NCBI GenBank assembly: GCA_029168955.1 | Contig: JAPDOI010000271.1 | Location: forward strand, 338,001 to 402,000 | Direction: 5' to 3' | Length of the DNA stretch: 64,000 nucleotides | From: Aplectana chamaeleonis | Taxonomy: Eukaryota; Nematoda; Chromadorea; Rhabditida; Cosmocercidae | Part shown: piece by piece, positions 25,401 through 40,400 of the stretch | Numbering within the stretch: position 1 is the stretch's first letter | Layout of the letters: each line of letters starts with the position of its first letter | Notes under the pieces: generated by a model | Told to the model about the DNA's origin: nothing | Seen by the model: the letters and a program-made list of their open reading frames with translations, nothing else | Databases searched by the model: none | Program-made: the position numbers and the translations under genes

Positions 25401-28400
25401 AAATATTTGACTACCGAGGAAGGTGGCCAAATGTATACGTATCTGACTCGAAAATTTGGAGAAGGTTTTTAATAATCACAGGGTCTTTCAAATATGAATT
25501 CAATTCGAATTGTGGGCTGCAAGTCCTTGCCTCCTTTTTTTGAAATTCTGAAAAGGACATATTAAAAAGGTTTTGAAACTTCCGAATGAAAGAATTTTTC
25601 GAAAAAGGCCTATTGAAATTTCTCAAATAATTGGATAAATCCGGAAGAGGTCTTCCAAGTATTTCGAAATTAGTGAGTGAATTCGAAAATCTGGCGTCGC
25701 AAGACCCCCTATGAACAGTCATGGCTCCTTAAAGGCACAGTCCAACCTCGAGATCGTTCTTCTGTTTTTCTGTCTATATTGAAAACAGTCTCACACTGAT
25801 TCCAATGCTGTCTTTGGAATCGTACAAGACCCCCTAAGAACGAAATATGGCCCCTCAAAAATTGTGCTACGGAAGCATGGTGGACGAGTTGTCCGAGGCT
25901 CGTAACTTCCGTCATTTGCAACCGATGTATGCGAGCCGACCTGAATGAATGGAGAGGCTGAGAATGAAGGGAAGAACAGGGCTATTGATCGGAAATCATC
26001 GCTCATCTCGCCACTGTTGAGCTCGAAAGATCGTAAAAGGGGCGTGCCAAAGTGGCTTCCTGGTATGGGCGCACCAGGGTGGCTTCCCCCTATATCTCGC
26101 TTATTCGGAGGAATTGAGATCTCGCACTTGGCAGGTGTTATATGTGGTGGGCCTTTAAAGGCACAGTCCAACCTCAGAGGTAATTTTTGATATTATGGTC
26201 CGGTCGCCGCCTCTAGCAACCCCGCCAAGCGCGAAATCTCAATTCGCTTAAATAAGCGATAAAAAGCTAGGAAAAAGTCGGCCACGCCCCTTTGAAAGAA
26301 AAAATGGGTAAAGCCCACCGACAGGTTTCCGACCTCTATAGAGTAGAGACGCGCGAATGATTTTATTCAAATCCTATGTTCTTCCATTTGTTTTCGGGCT
26401 GGCTTTATATTTTGGCCTGCTACAGAACGATGGCTGCGAATAACGAGAAAATACAGGCTCGAGACAACTCGTCCGAGATTTTCTAGCCGTTCAAAATCGA
26501 AATATTTGAGGAGCCGTAACTCCGTTCGTAGTGAGTCTTGACCGAATCTGGAGACACCATTGTGATCAGCGTGAAATTTTCTCCAAAATAGGCAGAGAAA
26601 CGAAAAATCGAATCTGAAGTTGGACTGTGTCTTTAAAGATGCCTATATTTTGAGGGTGAAAAATTGGTGGACGAGTTGTCTCAGGCCTGTGATTCTCTTC
26701 AATCGCAATCGTTGCGCGAGAGCGAGCCAGGAGATGGAGACAGTCCGGAAATGGACTGAAGAATGACGACGTTGAGAATTCATCCATTCATCTAACCGCT
26801 ATCAAGTTCGGAAATCTGAGGAGGTGTGGTCCGTGGTGGTGAGCGAAAGAGGTCGGGCCTGTGGCGGTCGCTTATATCTTGCTTCTTTGAAGGAATTGAG
26901 ATCTCATTCTTGGCAGGTGTTGTAGAGGAAGGGTCTACTACACAATGAAATAAAAATCACAAAATTCATGTCTGAGAGTGTACGCTATTAACGTTGTAAT
27001 TAGAGGAGTGAGTATTTCTAATTATGCAAATAATTACTCATGTGTTGAGTCTCATGTAGTTTATTGCCGTGACGTGATTCGTAAACTGGCGTTAATTCTA
27101 CTTTGCGAATAAAGCGAAGAATTGGAAAAGCAGCATCTTTAGTTTCCGAATAGTTGGATCATTCAAACATTGTTCAACTAATCACTCGTTTCTTCGCCTC
27201 GACGCAATCAATCTTTTTTCAACCCTGACCACGACTTAAAGGCAGTGTTCACGATAACAATCGTTTTTCTGTTTTTCCGCCTATCTTGAAAACGCCCCAT
27301 ACTGATTCCAATGATATCTCTGAAATCGTACAAGACCTTCTGGGAACGGAGTTATGGCCCCTCAAAAATCGAGCTAAGGAAACATGGTGGACGAGTTTTC
27401 CGAGGCTTGTAACTCCCGTTTTTTGCAGCCGATGTGTGCGAGCTAACCTGAGTAAAGAGAGACGTTGAGAATGAAGGGAAGAACGGGGGTACTGATCGGA
27501 AAACATCGCTCATCTCACGATCTCGGGCATTCATTTGTTCACGTCGGTGGGCGTGTGATGCGCTTTTAGGGTTTTCAATGCGCTCGAAGTTGCAACTTCG
27601 GGCTCTTTTGGGCTCTTCCTGGCTCGTTTTTATGCGTTCTTTCGACGTCAACGTTACAGTGTGCCCTTCCACTACCCATTCCTGGTGGAAACTGAAACAC
27701 ATTTTTTATCGTGAACACTGCCTTTAAAGGCAGTGTTCACGATAATCTTCGATTTTGAGATTATTCGCTAAATCGATTGTTTGGCATCCGATTAGAACAT
27801 AAATGACGAAGAACTCGCGAAAAACGCACCGAAAGGGCAAGAAATCCTTTACTCTCACCCCGCTTCTTTACTCTCAGTGGAACTGTTTGTTGTGACAATG
27901 AAATCGCTTGTGGGCCCGTCTTTTGCAATTCTTGATTTTTTGTTGCTCCGTTCTTTGCTTCGGACCCTAACTAAAACCAATTTGCTTGAAATCTTCCATT
28001 TTTGGTTAGCCCAATTTTTCACCGGTGACAACCACCGTGAACATGTTCATCCAATCGGACAACTAGTCCTGGCCAGAGATTAATGTCACCAAAATAAGAC
28101 GTTTTAGTGCGTTTCTCGCTGTTTCTTCGTAATTTTGGTAACACTTGGTAGCCAAGGCATTGCTTTAGGTGAGACACTCGGGGACGAAAATCATCGTGAA
28201 CACTGCCTTTAACTAAAGAAATCGTGAGATGCGTCCATGCAGTACACTGCCTTTCGTAGGATTTGCTCAGAAAGGGCGCAGGTCGCATTCCGCGTCTCTA
28301 GCAGTGTCACCTTTTTTCCGTAATTTCTGCGATAAATTCTGTAGAAAGGCGGCCTATGGATTTGAAATTTGGTTTGGGGTTTAAAATTTACCTTGCTGAA

Positions 28401-31400
28401 TCTCAGCAATGTTTTGCATTTTTTTTGCGTAGGCATGACTCATGTCATGATGCTGATATTGATATTTGTACAGATGTCTCGGGAGCATCTGCGGCGACGA
28501 CTGCGCGACCTTTCCAAGCAGACAAAATATGTGGAGCTGGCGCTGATTGGAGACTATGAATATGTGGGTTTAGCTCTTTTTATGGATCTTTTGCCTGTTA
28601 GAATTCTGATTTTTTCTAGGTGAAGCAGCACGGCCAATCGGACGAGGATTCTTTGACCTATATGCTGGAAGCGGTGAACATCGCCGATTTGGTGAGTGAA
28701 GAGGGGAAAGAGGAATTATTAATTGAAATCGGAAGAGGCCTGCTGTTGTCTGTAGCTGAGATATTGCCATAGGCATGTGAGAGTCGTAAAGAGGGTTCCG
28801 CGTGCCCGATTTCCCACCACCATCCGTTAAAACGTGGGCGCCAAAGGAGCCGCCGACAATTCCATTAGCGGCGTAAGCGGCTACTCGTCTATTCAAAGAG
28901 GGAAGAAGCTTCACTTAAACGGGAGATGCGAGTCCATCAGAAGTAGTTGGGAAAGGAGAAGGAATGGGTGTAGTAGTACTGGAGGAGTGGAGTTGGAAAG
29001 GGCAAGTGGGCAGGGAACGCTTGTTTTGCTGGATTGTCAACACATTGCGATCATTGTGATTCAATCTTATAACTCTGTGGATATGGGGATTCCATGTTAG
29101 TTTTTGGTCGGCCGAGTTCTGGTGATGAAATTTGAATACAGTGCGTTGCAAAACTATACGACATACACCTATTTTTGTGGTTCTGAACTTTGTGTCATTC
29201 TAGCGGACAAGCGGTGGATGCCATTCGACGCAGCACCCTCTGAAACCGCTCTGTACGCTTTTCCATGAAACTGGATCAGCTGCCGGGAAGCTGACCCCGA
29301 ACGTTGTCGGAAATGGCCGTGGCAAAATTATACGACATAGCATACGTCTTCGTGGTCATTTCAATTCTAAATCTTCTGTATCATTTTCTCATGGTCAAAA
29401 CCATCAGGAAAATCTAGTTCATAGTCTACAATATTTTCTTGGCACTGCACCCCGTTGAAAGCATGTTCGGCGTGTTACAGGCCAAGTTTTTGAAGACGTC
29501 GATCTCAATCTGCCCCCATTCACTAAGAACGGTTAGTTTGGGCTGAGCCACGGGCTCGTATTGTCGGCTGTAAGCGTAGAAACAAAGCCTTAGGGTATCC
29601 CACAAATTCTCCATCGGCTTGAGGTACGGAGAACGGGCTGGCAGTTCAGCCAAATTGACATGCAATACCCGCACTAATTTACCCAAAAAAGTCGCAAATT
29701 CGCTACTTTGCATCATTACTCGGCTCAAAGTGACAGGTTTGGGGATCTAGGGGCATATTTGAAATCAGCATCGAGAGCTCTTCATTATGAGCACACACAT
29801 TTCTTGACCTGCAAACAAGGCATATAGGGTTAACAGAAAAATCGAGTGAACGCAAACATCACCGACGTCCCGTTCTCAGCTAAACGGGACCAGTCGACCT
29901 GGGACTTGGTCTACAACTTTACTTTCTGATCCACCTTCAAATAAGCACTGCGGCAGCCCAATCCGGAAAAGTCGATTTTTCATCCTCTTCACATGTGCCA
30001 AGTCCATTCTCGCTTCAAACGGGACCTGGTTCGAAGATGTCTGTACTCAAAATGAAGAGCTCTCGATGGTGGTTCCCAATATAACCCTAGCTCCCCGACC
30101 AGGTCACTTTGAGCCGTGTTATGCCAAAAAGCCGCGATGTAGCGACTGTTGCGTTTTTTTTTTTTGAAAAAAAAATAGTGCGGGTATTGTAGTAGGCCTG
30201 AAATCAAGCGTGCGTCTTCCTGCTAACGAAAAAACAAGACGAATACGCTTTACAATGGACAAAATTTTTTTATTAAGCTTCTCCTGGTAGTCTGTGGAGT
30301 TTAAATCACATGATAAAATATGTGGTTCAGCTTGCCATATCTCCTGAATCCGGTTCAAAACATGAAGCTTTCTCCTCCAGAGTTCCCACTCGAGGATAAG
30401 TGTGTGTCTTTGTATAGACCTCTTCAATGCCTGGTGTATCCATCACGTCGTTTTGAATTCAATCAACCTATTCATGACTACATTAAGATTCGTGAAGGAT
30501 CTATACGAGAGCATGCACTTTTCCAGGAGTGGAAACTTTGGAATAGAATGCCCCATGAACAGTGAGTGAATGGGCGCAGATTAAGGGCGACTTCCGCAAA
30601 AAGTAGGTGTGCAACGCGCCAAACGCACTTGTTAGTGTGGTGCTGGGTCAAGATAATCCTGTAGACTATTAGCTTGATTGACCTGGTGGTTTTCACTATG
30701 AATAAGTTGATTTAGAGGTTGAAGAATTCAAATTCTCACGAGGAGGTCAGCGGCATAAGTTTGAAACGGGTCTTCTCGACAGCATTCGGCGTCAATTTCT
30801 TGGCAACTGATGCAATTTCGTGAAAAATCGTACTCTGAGGTTCTCGATTGTCATCCATCGTTTGTCCGCCACAATGACACGAAGTTCAGATTTACAAAAA
30901 ATAGGGGCGTGGCGTGCAATCTTTCAACGCACTGTATTCGATCGCAAATAAATGTATGATCGTTTTCGAGTGATTTTTTTGAAAGGTTTTGGCATTTCGA
31001 GTAGTCCAGAGTTCTAGAAATCAAAATCTCTACAGGCATCAGCTCGGATGCAGCAGAGAACGGTTTCTTCGAAAATTCTCAATGGCCTCAAAAAATACTC
31101 GAAAATTTTCGAAAGGTTGTCCGTCTATCTGGAATTCCTCAGTTCTATATTCGCACTAATCAGTTATCGTTGGGGTAGCCATAGGAGGGATAGCTGCGGA
31201 CACTCCAAAAGGCTGCGCTGCGTCACATGCTTCACGAGAAATATGGGGATCGATCGGCGCACGCGACAGGCGCGCGAACTGCTGGGTGGTCCGCAGCTAT
31301 CCCTTTCACGGTTACACCAACCATATCTGATGAGCTCACAAAATGTGTTATTTGATTTATTAGTTCATCAAAATAGTAGCGTTGGGAGCCCATGACTGAA

Positions 31401-34400
31401 ATGCTGCTCTTCTTCATCTTTTGAAAATGGATTAACCTGGGTTGGATTTGAAACCGCAACCCCAAACAAGCCATAGGCGAACTTCGAGCCAAAACCCAGA
31501 ACATTGAGCCAGTATTTCTTGGGTCAAGTTCTGGTTAATTCTGAGACACCAGATATTTCATATTCTCTGTAAAAATTGAACTTCTTATCGATCATCGCAT
31601 TGCGTGTGCACGCGCGCAGTGATGTGCTTAAATTTCCGAAAACAAATCGAAAAATGAAGATTCCAGTCACGACACTAAATTTTTGTTGCAGGTAGGCCAT
31701 TTGAAGATCATCCATTTTTCGCGGAATTTTCTGTTTTTTCGGTATTGATCTTTCGAAAAAAACCGAAAAAACGAAAAAAAGTATATTTTTGCTACGTAGC
31801 ATAGTGAAGCGGAGCATTCCACAATTCTTTGATCGAAAATTTCTAGTTTTTTGGTTCCGAAATTTACTCACACATTCCTGCGCGGGACGCTGCTTCCTCC
31901 GTCTGCCGAACGCTTTTTCCAACCTCCGCTCCGCACCAGCACGCGAAAGAAATACGGGGATTTCGAATTTTTTGCAGCCTATGTGTCGTATATCTACAGA
32001 ATTCCCGCAGTAAACTATAATTCAACCACAAGCTTAGCGCTGCAAGCAATCTCTCTTGCATTAGAATTCTTTTCCAAACTCATGGAATGATTTTTGGTTA
32101 TTTAGTTGCAACTTTTTGGTGCTCATGCCATTTCAGAATTGGGCAGGTTTCGTCTATTTCCAGAAATTTCTTTCCCGAAAGCTGTCAGACCTACTAATTG
32201 AAGAAAATTCCCCTGTAATATCTTTTGATTTAACTGACTGTTTTTAGATGTTCTCGAGGGACTTGAATGTTCGTCTGTCAGTGGTTTATGCAGAGGTTTG
32301 GTTGGATGTTCAGCGAGTGGACCTTTTTGAGGATATCGAACGGACCATGAGTGGAGTTGTTGACTATTCCACGGGGCATATTTATAACATCGGTGAGGGA
32401 TTTGGTGTTTTTTCCTTTTTTTTGACACATATTCAAAGTTTCAAGTACATATGGTTCATAAACAATTTTTAGCCAAGGATGCCAGCGTTTTGTTCACCGG
32501 TGGCTCGTTTGCGAACAATGAGTCGATCAACTCTGTGTTCCGGAGCATTTGTACGGCAAGATCTACCACCATAGTCAAGGTATTAAGTACAAGCAAAAGC
32601 GATTGATTTATTCATTTTTGTGGATTGCGAGTGACCCCAGTGACTAAGGATTCAAGCCTTCATCAGGGAAGAAAGTGCTGTAGATTGCCACGCAGCTGCA
32701 AATGTTTTTGCTGAAGCACAGTCAATGAGCTGAACCAGAGACACTGCTCGTAATGTATGCAATAAATGTCACTGCAGCTGGTTTTTGAACGGAATAGTTG
32801 TCCTTTGTTTGAAATGGAGCGGCAAGAAGCCTTCATGGGAAATGGGATTCAGCATTCAGTTTATTTACTGGAATCGTTCTGCAATTTTCGGTGAAAATTT
32901 TGGGGGTTGTTTTAGACGCTTATCGTGAATTGGTGGTCCATTGCCATAGTTCGGAAGATTTCTCCAGATCCGGTTCAAAGCTTCCCACTCTGAAGAAATC
33001 CTATATGCGAATTATGCGAACAGTTAGGCGCTATTCATACTCATCAACGCCAGCGCGGCACGCGCGGGCGTGCTGTTAGGGTATTAATACTTTCTACGCG
33101 CGTGTCGCGCTTGTGGAGACTATGAGTACTCTGGCGGCGATTCCATGGCGGAGCGTATAAAAGGTGGGCCTTATCTTTTCCAAACAAGCAAATTTTAAAC
33201 ACGCGTTCAGCATCACGATAGCAGAGGGTAGTGATGGATTTCAGTTATCATAAAACGGAATGAAATTGATAATGGAATAATAATCAAAATGATGATAAAT
33301 TCGTTACGGCCGTCGGCGGGCGTCACGAGCGTGCCGCGCGGGCGTGGCGTCAAGCCATTAATACTCGAACGCCACTCCCGCGTGTCACGCGCTTGCCGCT
33401 CGTGCGTTGAGGAGTATGAATAGCGCCTTTCGCTCCGCAGTTGCGAACGATCGCTATTGCAACATCGTGCTGCGTGTTGCAACAGCGGCTGTCTGCAATT
33501 TCATACCGGAATTTCGCTTCGATTGGGACAGTACGCGGCTCGGCCTTTTCTTAAAATTTCACTCGCTGTTGACAATATGCTTACGCTGATACCAAGGTGA
33601 TAGTTGTCTGGGAAATCGGTCTTTTGAATTTATCAGGTGGAAAGGTTGGTCTCATCTCCAGTCAGTGAAGTTTTTTTCATTGGAAAACACTATTGGTAAT
33701 GCGGTCTAAAATCTTATCTCATTGGTCCGACGAAGACGCTCAGAAGTCTGCCTCCTGTCCAGAAAAAAAAGTCTTACGGAAGTGGCTAGTCATCCAGCAT
33801 TTGAACGGCAATCTGTCGTGCGCGGGGGTTTTTGCAGGGGTTACTATGTTATTCATTCAGTCGTCTCCGATTTCAATTTGCATATGTGACAGTGCGCGCG
33901 ACAAGCGAGAGAGAATGAGGGTAAATGCATGCAGTGCAATGAATTTGCATGCTTCACCAGACAAGTTAAGAGTCTGACAGGGCCCATGACATGAATGTGG
34001 TCGTTCGAAATTGACCAATCTTGGATTTCGAGTTCAGTGTGGAACAAGGAGGGAAAATCGGCGAACTAACCTCAGCGTCCCAATTAACACCCACAGAGAA
34101 ATTTGAGACAAATCAAAGGATTTGACCAAACTCGTATTCCCACAGTAACATACCGTAATCCAACGAAAATCGATAAACGGACCACGTATTTTTGTCGCGC
34201 AGTCCAAATAACCCCATATGGATTTTTTTGAAGCGGTTCTATCGTAGCATTCTGGAAATCGCCATAGGTTGCGCTTGTTCAGCGAAATTTTCCATACAAG
34301 GGAAGTACACAAAACGTACTTCGCATCTGCGGACATGAATATTATTGTTAGTGTCTCTTGGGCGTCTGTAGTAAGACTGTGCAGTATCCAGTCCCGAGCG

Positions 34401-37400
34401 GCTGGTTCGTAGAGGTTAGATGCTCAAGAGGGTCGTTTTTTTCTACTTTACTGTACCTTCCAAAATGCGAAGTGATATTTCCAAAGACGGACCTCATAAT
34501 CGTGTTCAGCATCAAAAACAACTCCGTTGAGCAAAATATTGGTGAAAGCGCATTTTCCTTACTTTGTATGGACTGATAGCATTCTGGATTTGTATGGATT
34601 TTCGGTTGATCGTTTACTTGGAAAAATATTCCAGATTTGACTTGAAAATTCTCAAGGGGGGTTGTTTGGGGCGCTGATCACGAATCTGAGGTTTATTGGT
34701 CGATTTCTCAAAGTTTTCGACTCAATTTGTCAAAGCATCCCACCGGCTCAGCTTCAAAACCCTTTTTAAAGGCAGCAGACACGCTCAAAAATGGTATCGA
34801 TTTTATGACATAAATCAAAGGTTTGGAGCTGGTTGTATTCGGAACAGATGAAAAAACGAACGAAAACTGTGTGAAAATAGAGGAATAACGGTTATTTTGT
34901 TATCAGGTGAAAGTGGACGAGTTTTACGGCGCGCGGTTGAAACAGTGGATATTAGGAACAAAACGGTTGAGATAGAGAAGCCGGTATACTCTTACAGCCT
35001 GTACTGGAACGTTAATCTCGTTTGAAGCATCAAAAACAAGCCAAAGTGACCGTATTAGTACTATAAATCTGGACGAGTTTGTATTTTGGGGCGGGGTCGT
35101 CGAAGCTCAGGGGCGGGGTTGCAGAAATTTTTCGATTTGCATTGTTGAATTTTAGTAGTTTTGACTCGTTTTTGACGCTTCCGACGGCGTGAGCAGTCTA
35201 CTAGGAGCCATGCGACTTCAGAAACGTAGTTATCTCAACAACTTTTTTCGAGCGTGTCTGCTGCCTTTGACTTTTTGGAACCAGCAGTTCGAGATGGGAT
35301 ACTGCACAGTTTCATTGTAGGTGCCCAAGAGATACAAAACAATTCGTCTTCGCAGGTGCGACCTACGCTTTGTATACTTCCCTTGTTAGTTAGAAACCTT
35401 AGATCAAATCAGCGGAAATCTTGAAAACGCCGACAAATGGATATTATATTCTTAATGAGCACCCAAAACACCTTGAAAAAAGTGTTCAGACGAATTCGGA
35501 ACAATTTTTTTGAACATCCTCAAAATTGCTTTCCGGGGACCACTTTTATATCTCTGCAAAGCTACGAAAATGCCAGTTCCTGATGTTCAGGAAATTTTTC
35601 TGGAATTTTTGTGGAATCTAAAGCATTCATAAAATCTTGAACACGGATTATTGAGTACTTCAACATCCAGAACATGTTTTTGTAAAACATTGGGTTGTAC
35701 GTAAAACACAAGTCATAGTAAGCTCCGCCAAGATTTGTCATCGATTCGGCCATTCAGATAATATTATCAATGAGTTTTTCTTTTTCTTTGTTTTTTTATG
35801 AGTTTTCTTTGCTTGTTTTTATTTTTTTTCATGTTGAATGTTGCGGGTAAGGGCTGAGCTTTGTGTAGGACTCTTTCTTCAGAGTTTTGCCGACCAGGGT
35901 TCGCCATAAAAACGATTTCCAAACTCTTTAGGATAATGCAGACTTGTTCACCACAAATGTAAAAATAAGCGAGAAAAGTGGAAATTTGCGGGGAAACGCA
36001 CGAAAACAAGGTACATGGAACGTCTAATTACAGGTTTCCGCACGCCTTCCCCCCGATTAACAAGATTTCTGTGAATGCTTGTTCGTCCGTCTTTCATTTT
36101 GCTCTCAAAGTAGTCAGTAGTCCCTAGAAGTGCTCAGAAATTACTTAAAGGCACAGCACATCCTCAGATATGAAATTTGATATTTTCATGTAATTGTGTA
36201 GAAGACCTCTCCTGTATAACACGTGCCAAATGCGAGATCTCAATTCCTCCAAATAAGCGAGATATAAGCGACCACCACAGGCCCGACCCCCTTCGCTCAC
36301 CACCACAATCCCTGCCCCCTTCCTGATTTTCGACCTCGATATCGGCTGGATGGATGAATGAATTCTTAACAAATCGCCGTTCTTCAGTTCATTGCCGAAC
36401 TGTCTCCTTATCCTGGCTCGCTTTCGCGCAACGATTGCGAATGAAGAGAAATACAGGCCTGAGACAACCCGTCCACCAATTTTTCACCCTCAAAACCTTG
36501 GCATCTTTGAAGAGCTATAACTCCGTTCAAAGGGGGTCGTGGACGATTTCAGAGATACCACTGTGATCAGCGTGTGACTCTCTCCAAGATAAACATAAAA
36601 TCTGAAAATAATTTTTTGGGTGTCCTGTGTCTTTAAGAAGCGAATCAAAAGATGGCAAAACAGGCATTTATAGAAATTTTGATAAATCGGGGCAGGCGGA
36701 CACCAGGAAATGAATTTTTCTCTATCATTTTTTCTCGAATTTTTCAGGTTGTTTTGTTCCTTAGATGTGTTTTCCATTTTCGTCGTCTTAACCGAAGTCT
36801 TGTCAGCTGCTAATACCGATTTCGAAAAAAAACCGTCTGAAACCTGGAAGAACTGAAAATCACGCACATATGGGAGGGCCCATCCGCATCACTCGATATA
36901 GAAAAGAAACCGAATAGAAGCCATGAAAAAAATAAAAAACAAGAACTCATCTAACACTTCAGCTAATCGGTCCACTGAATGATTAATCTTGGCTTAAGAC
37001 CAGGAGTCTACCATATCCTCTGTGTTTCGGCCGCAACCGTACCATTTTTGGAGGTCGGTGGAGTGCAGATGAAAATGTGTAATTTTCAGCTTTCACGCTA
37101 ATCCTGACCTCGTTTGTGGCTTGAATCCGATGCCGAATTCAGATTTGCCTCCCAATCAACCTCTCTAGACAGAAAAATCACTGCGATTCCATGTCATTGT
37201 ATCATAGTGACTTTTTTCCTCCCATGAAAAGTTTTGAGTTTTCTGCTCCGGATGGGTGATTTGGAACAAGGAATGTGACTTTGGTATCGATTTTAAGCAG
37301 CGAGATCGATTTTGATGAAAACCTATATACATATAGGAAGTACAGTTGACCGCAATGTTAAAAGGACATGATGCGGTTGTGGACGCGCACTAAAACTACG

Positions 37401-40400
37401 GTAGAATCTGGCACTTTGCTAGATTTCGTCATCGATCGGCGCCAACCGTCGTCTCTCTGCTCACGAGAATATCAGCTGTGGCGCCGATCGATGACGAAAT
37501 CTGGCAAGGTGCCAGATTTTACCGTAGTTTTAGTGCGAGTCCGCAACCGCACCATGTCCTTTTAACACTGCGGTCAACTGTATTAGTTCAATATGGTTCT
37601 GAGTCGTGAAAGTGCGACCTAGTAGTTTGTTCATGTGGTATTTATTGGCCATCTGGTCGTTTACACAGCGATGTCGTTATGGCCATGTGGCCTGAAGCGG
37701 CCAATGAGGAGATTTTCAACTTTTTTTCCCACTTGAAATGCAATGGGTTTTCACAAGAAAGTGTCATGGTTGGTGGCCTCATGACATCTGGCTTCGGGGA
37801 CGAACTGGTCTGTATATATTGGAAATTCAATGACTCATTTGTCGACTCATTTGACGGCATGTGGGATTTGTATAGCGCGGGCTTAATTCCCGTGCACACC
37901 CGAACGAGCACGGCTCGGATTTGGTGTTCGACCGCGGTCGGCGGCCATATGTTATTCGCTATTAATTCGTGTCCCACAGGAATTTGACGTTTGGAATTAG
38001 GGATGCTGGAGCTAGAAGGAGGCAAGGAGCGGAATATGAGCGCGCGGTATGACAGCTTGATTTGTGTGGCGCTAAATTGCCATGGAATTAAGGGGGCAGG
38101 TTCCGGAGGCAACAAAAGTATTCTAGTGGACCTAGAGAACCGTTCAAATGCTACAGAAAATTTGTTGAAGGCATCTTTCGCGCTGAAAACCGATTTCCAT
38201 TTTTCAGACTCAGTTCATGAATTAGCCCGGTACCCCACACCGGTGAGCTTCGGCGTCAAAAACGTAGGGTTATGAGGTTGGAAGGCAGTCATTTACCACT
38301 TTTTCATAGAATGTTGATGCGACCGTCAGACAAGATGAAAAACAGTTTCGGCGCAATCTCCTCATGCAGAAAAGTTTTGAAAATTGCAGTGACCTCTAAA
38401 TGCCGAAAAGCTTCAAAAATGTTTTAACGCGAAATTCAAATTCGTATTTACGAATTGTTCCGATTGACTTCTGTCTACAAATGAAGGTTTTTCACGGGGC
38501 CCTTCTACATTTTCGTTCACTAGAGACGCCAAGCTACACAAAAACGTGAAAAATAATATACGGTTCTCTGCGCATACGATGCCTTTAAACGTTTATACCG
38601 AGCCAGCGTGGATCGCTAATTCAGCCTTTTTTCCTTTGGAAAACCCCTTTTCTTTCGAAATCTCTCATTTTTTATCCAGTCATTTTCTGACTATAAAATG
38701 AAAAAAATATTGTTCACCTAAAAAGTGAATTTAAACACATACCTACATATATCGGAGAAAGTTTACTGCTGTCGATTGCGTGCGTGTGCGCGCGTATGCT
38801 GCGTCTACTTCTCCCCCTCAGATTCTCGCAGTGTATCCTCTTTACGAGATTCTGCAGGTTGCGAGGAGCTGAGGTGCGACAGGGGCGTGCGTGTGCGCTG
38901 CGTGTTTTCCGTGGCGCCAGAGCGATATAAAACTCGACTGGTCCGGCTCCTCTTGATGGTTTTTATGTCGCTCCGGTGTCACTGCGCTGTATCGGATTAC
39001 ACGCAGCGCGGCCGCGCGCTTACAACGAAAGTCAGCTCCACCTTACCCCGCGGTCTATGTAATCCAAAACAAAGTATAATGCTGCGATTTTGATGCTCGG
39101 AAAATTCGCTGAAACCTTTTCTCAAAGGCAGCAAACACGCTCGAAAATATTGTTGGGATAACGACTTTCAGTGGGGCGTACTTTTTTTTGTTAGGGCGCT
39201 CACGTCATTGGAAGCGTCAAAAAAGAGTCAAAGTGATCGTATTTGTGCAATATTGAATAGAGCGTTCAAACTGAAGGAACCCCAAGTTATATATCCACCT
39301 GGAATGCCGCGATTCATCAGAAGTCAATTTGCCTTGCGATATAGGGCTTGTCCGCCACATATCGCTCAACGTCGCCCGGTGCCGTCAAACGTAGTCTGCC
39401 ACTCGTTGTCGGCAGGTGTAACTAAATGATGTCCACAGCTCCTTACTTCAGATATGTGCGATACTGGCAACGAGCCGAGTCCAAGTCACCCATTCCCGCT
39501 TGTTGCACTCTAATGTCGCGCTTTGTCGTTCTATATCTCCAAACGTCTACTTGTATTGAAATGGCTATCAATTTCACCCATGATAAGCAGACACATTGCG
39601 CTAATATCGTACAATGCCACTCATCACTGAATGCTGCTTAGTGTCGCACACATAAAGTCTGCCCGGACGGGACTGTTCGCACACGCGGTCGGCTTGTGTG
39701 TTGAACGTTTTCACGGAGGCATTTGTCGGACGAGCCTTTCCACGACTGCAGGCAGCTGACTGGGATATGCGTAAGTTTGCGTCTGAAAATCACGTTGATT
39801 AATTCACAAGTCTGAAAAGTGCCTTCGAGACGGACGCTCGCGCCGACCGCGTGGGCGGGCAGTCTAAATCAGACAGACTTCACTGTGCATACCAAAGTCT
39901 TCCGGAAATCGGAAATCGAACACCGGAGTCAAGCTTCATTTGAGGAGAATCAGTGGCTGATATTGCTAGTGTGGAGTTCTGGCCGCAAGTAGTTTGCTTC
40001 GGATTGCTGTCGTTCTCTGACGAATATCGTCAGACATAACAGTGGCTTTGGCTGACTTGAAAATTTTGGCTCAACTGCACACTGGTGTCGTTCAATCTCT
40101 CCCACTATTGCCTAATCTCGCTTGCTCGGGCCGACTGAGCGCTTTAGACCTACCGTAATCTAGCACGAATTTCTGACACTTTGGACGTGATCAGCACCCT
40201 CACTAACTTCTGGATCGACTAAATAATTATGAACCTATATGCATCCAATTAGTCCTCTCCAAAACACCCTTTCAGACTGTGGACGCTTTCTTCGCTCAGT
40301 GGTCAGGTCAGATGCTAGCCCAGGCAGTTGGTCACCTCTTCGGCTTGGAACACGACACACCATCCTGCCAGTGCGACACTGATACCTCGCATCAACCATG

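Noticed and set aside
38725..39093. 122-codon GC-rich plus-strand ORF
   Set aside because: No domain, no splice support, many cysteines and arginines from GC-rich simple sequence; it lies in an ADAM intron.
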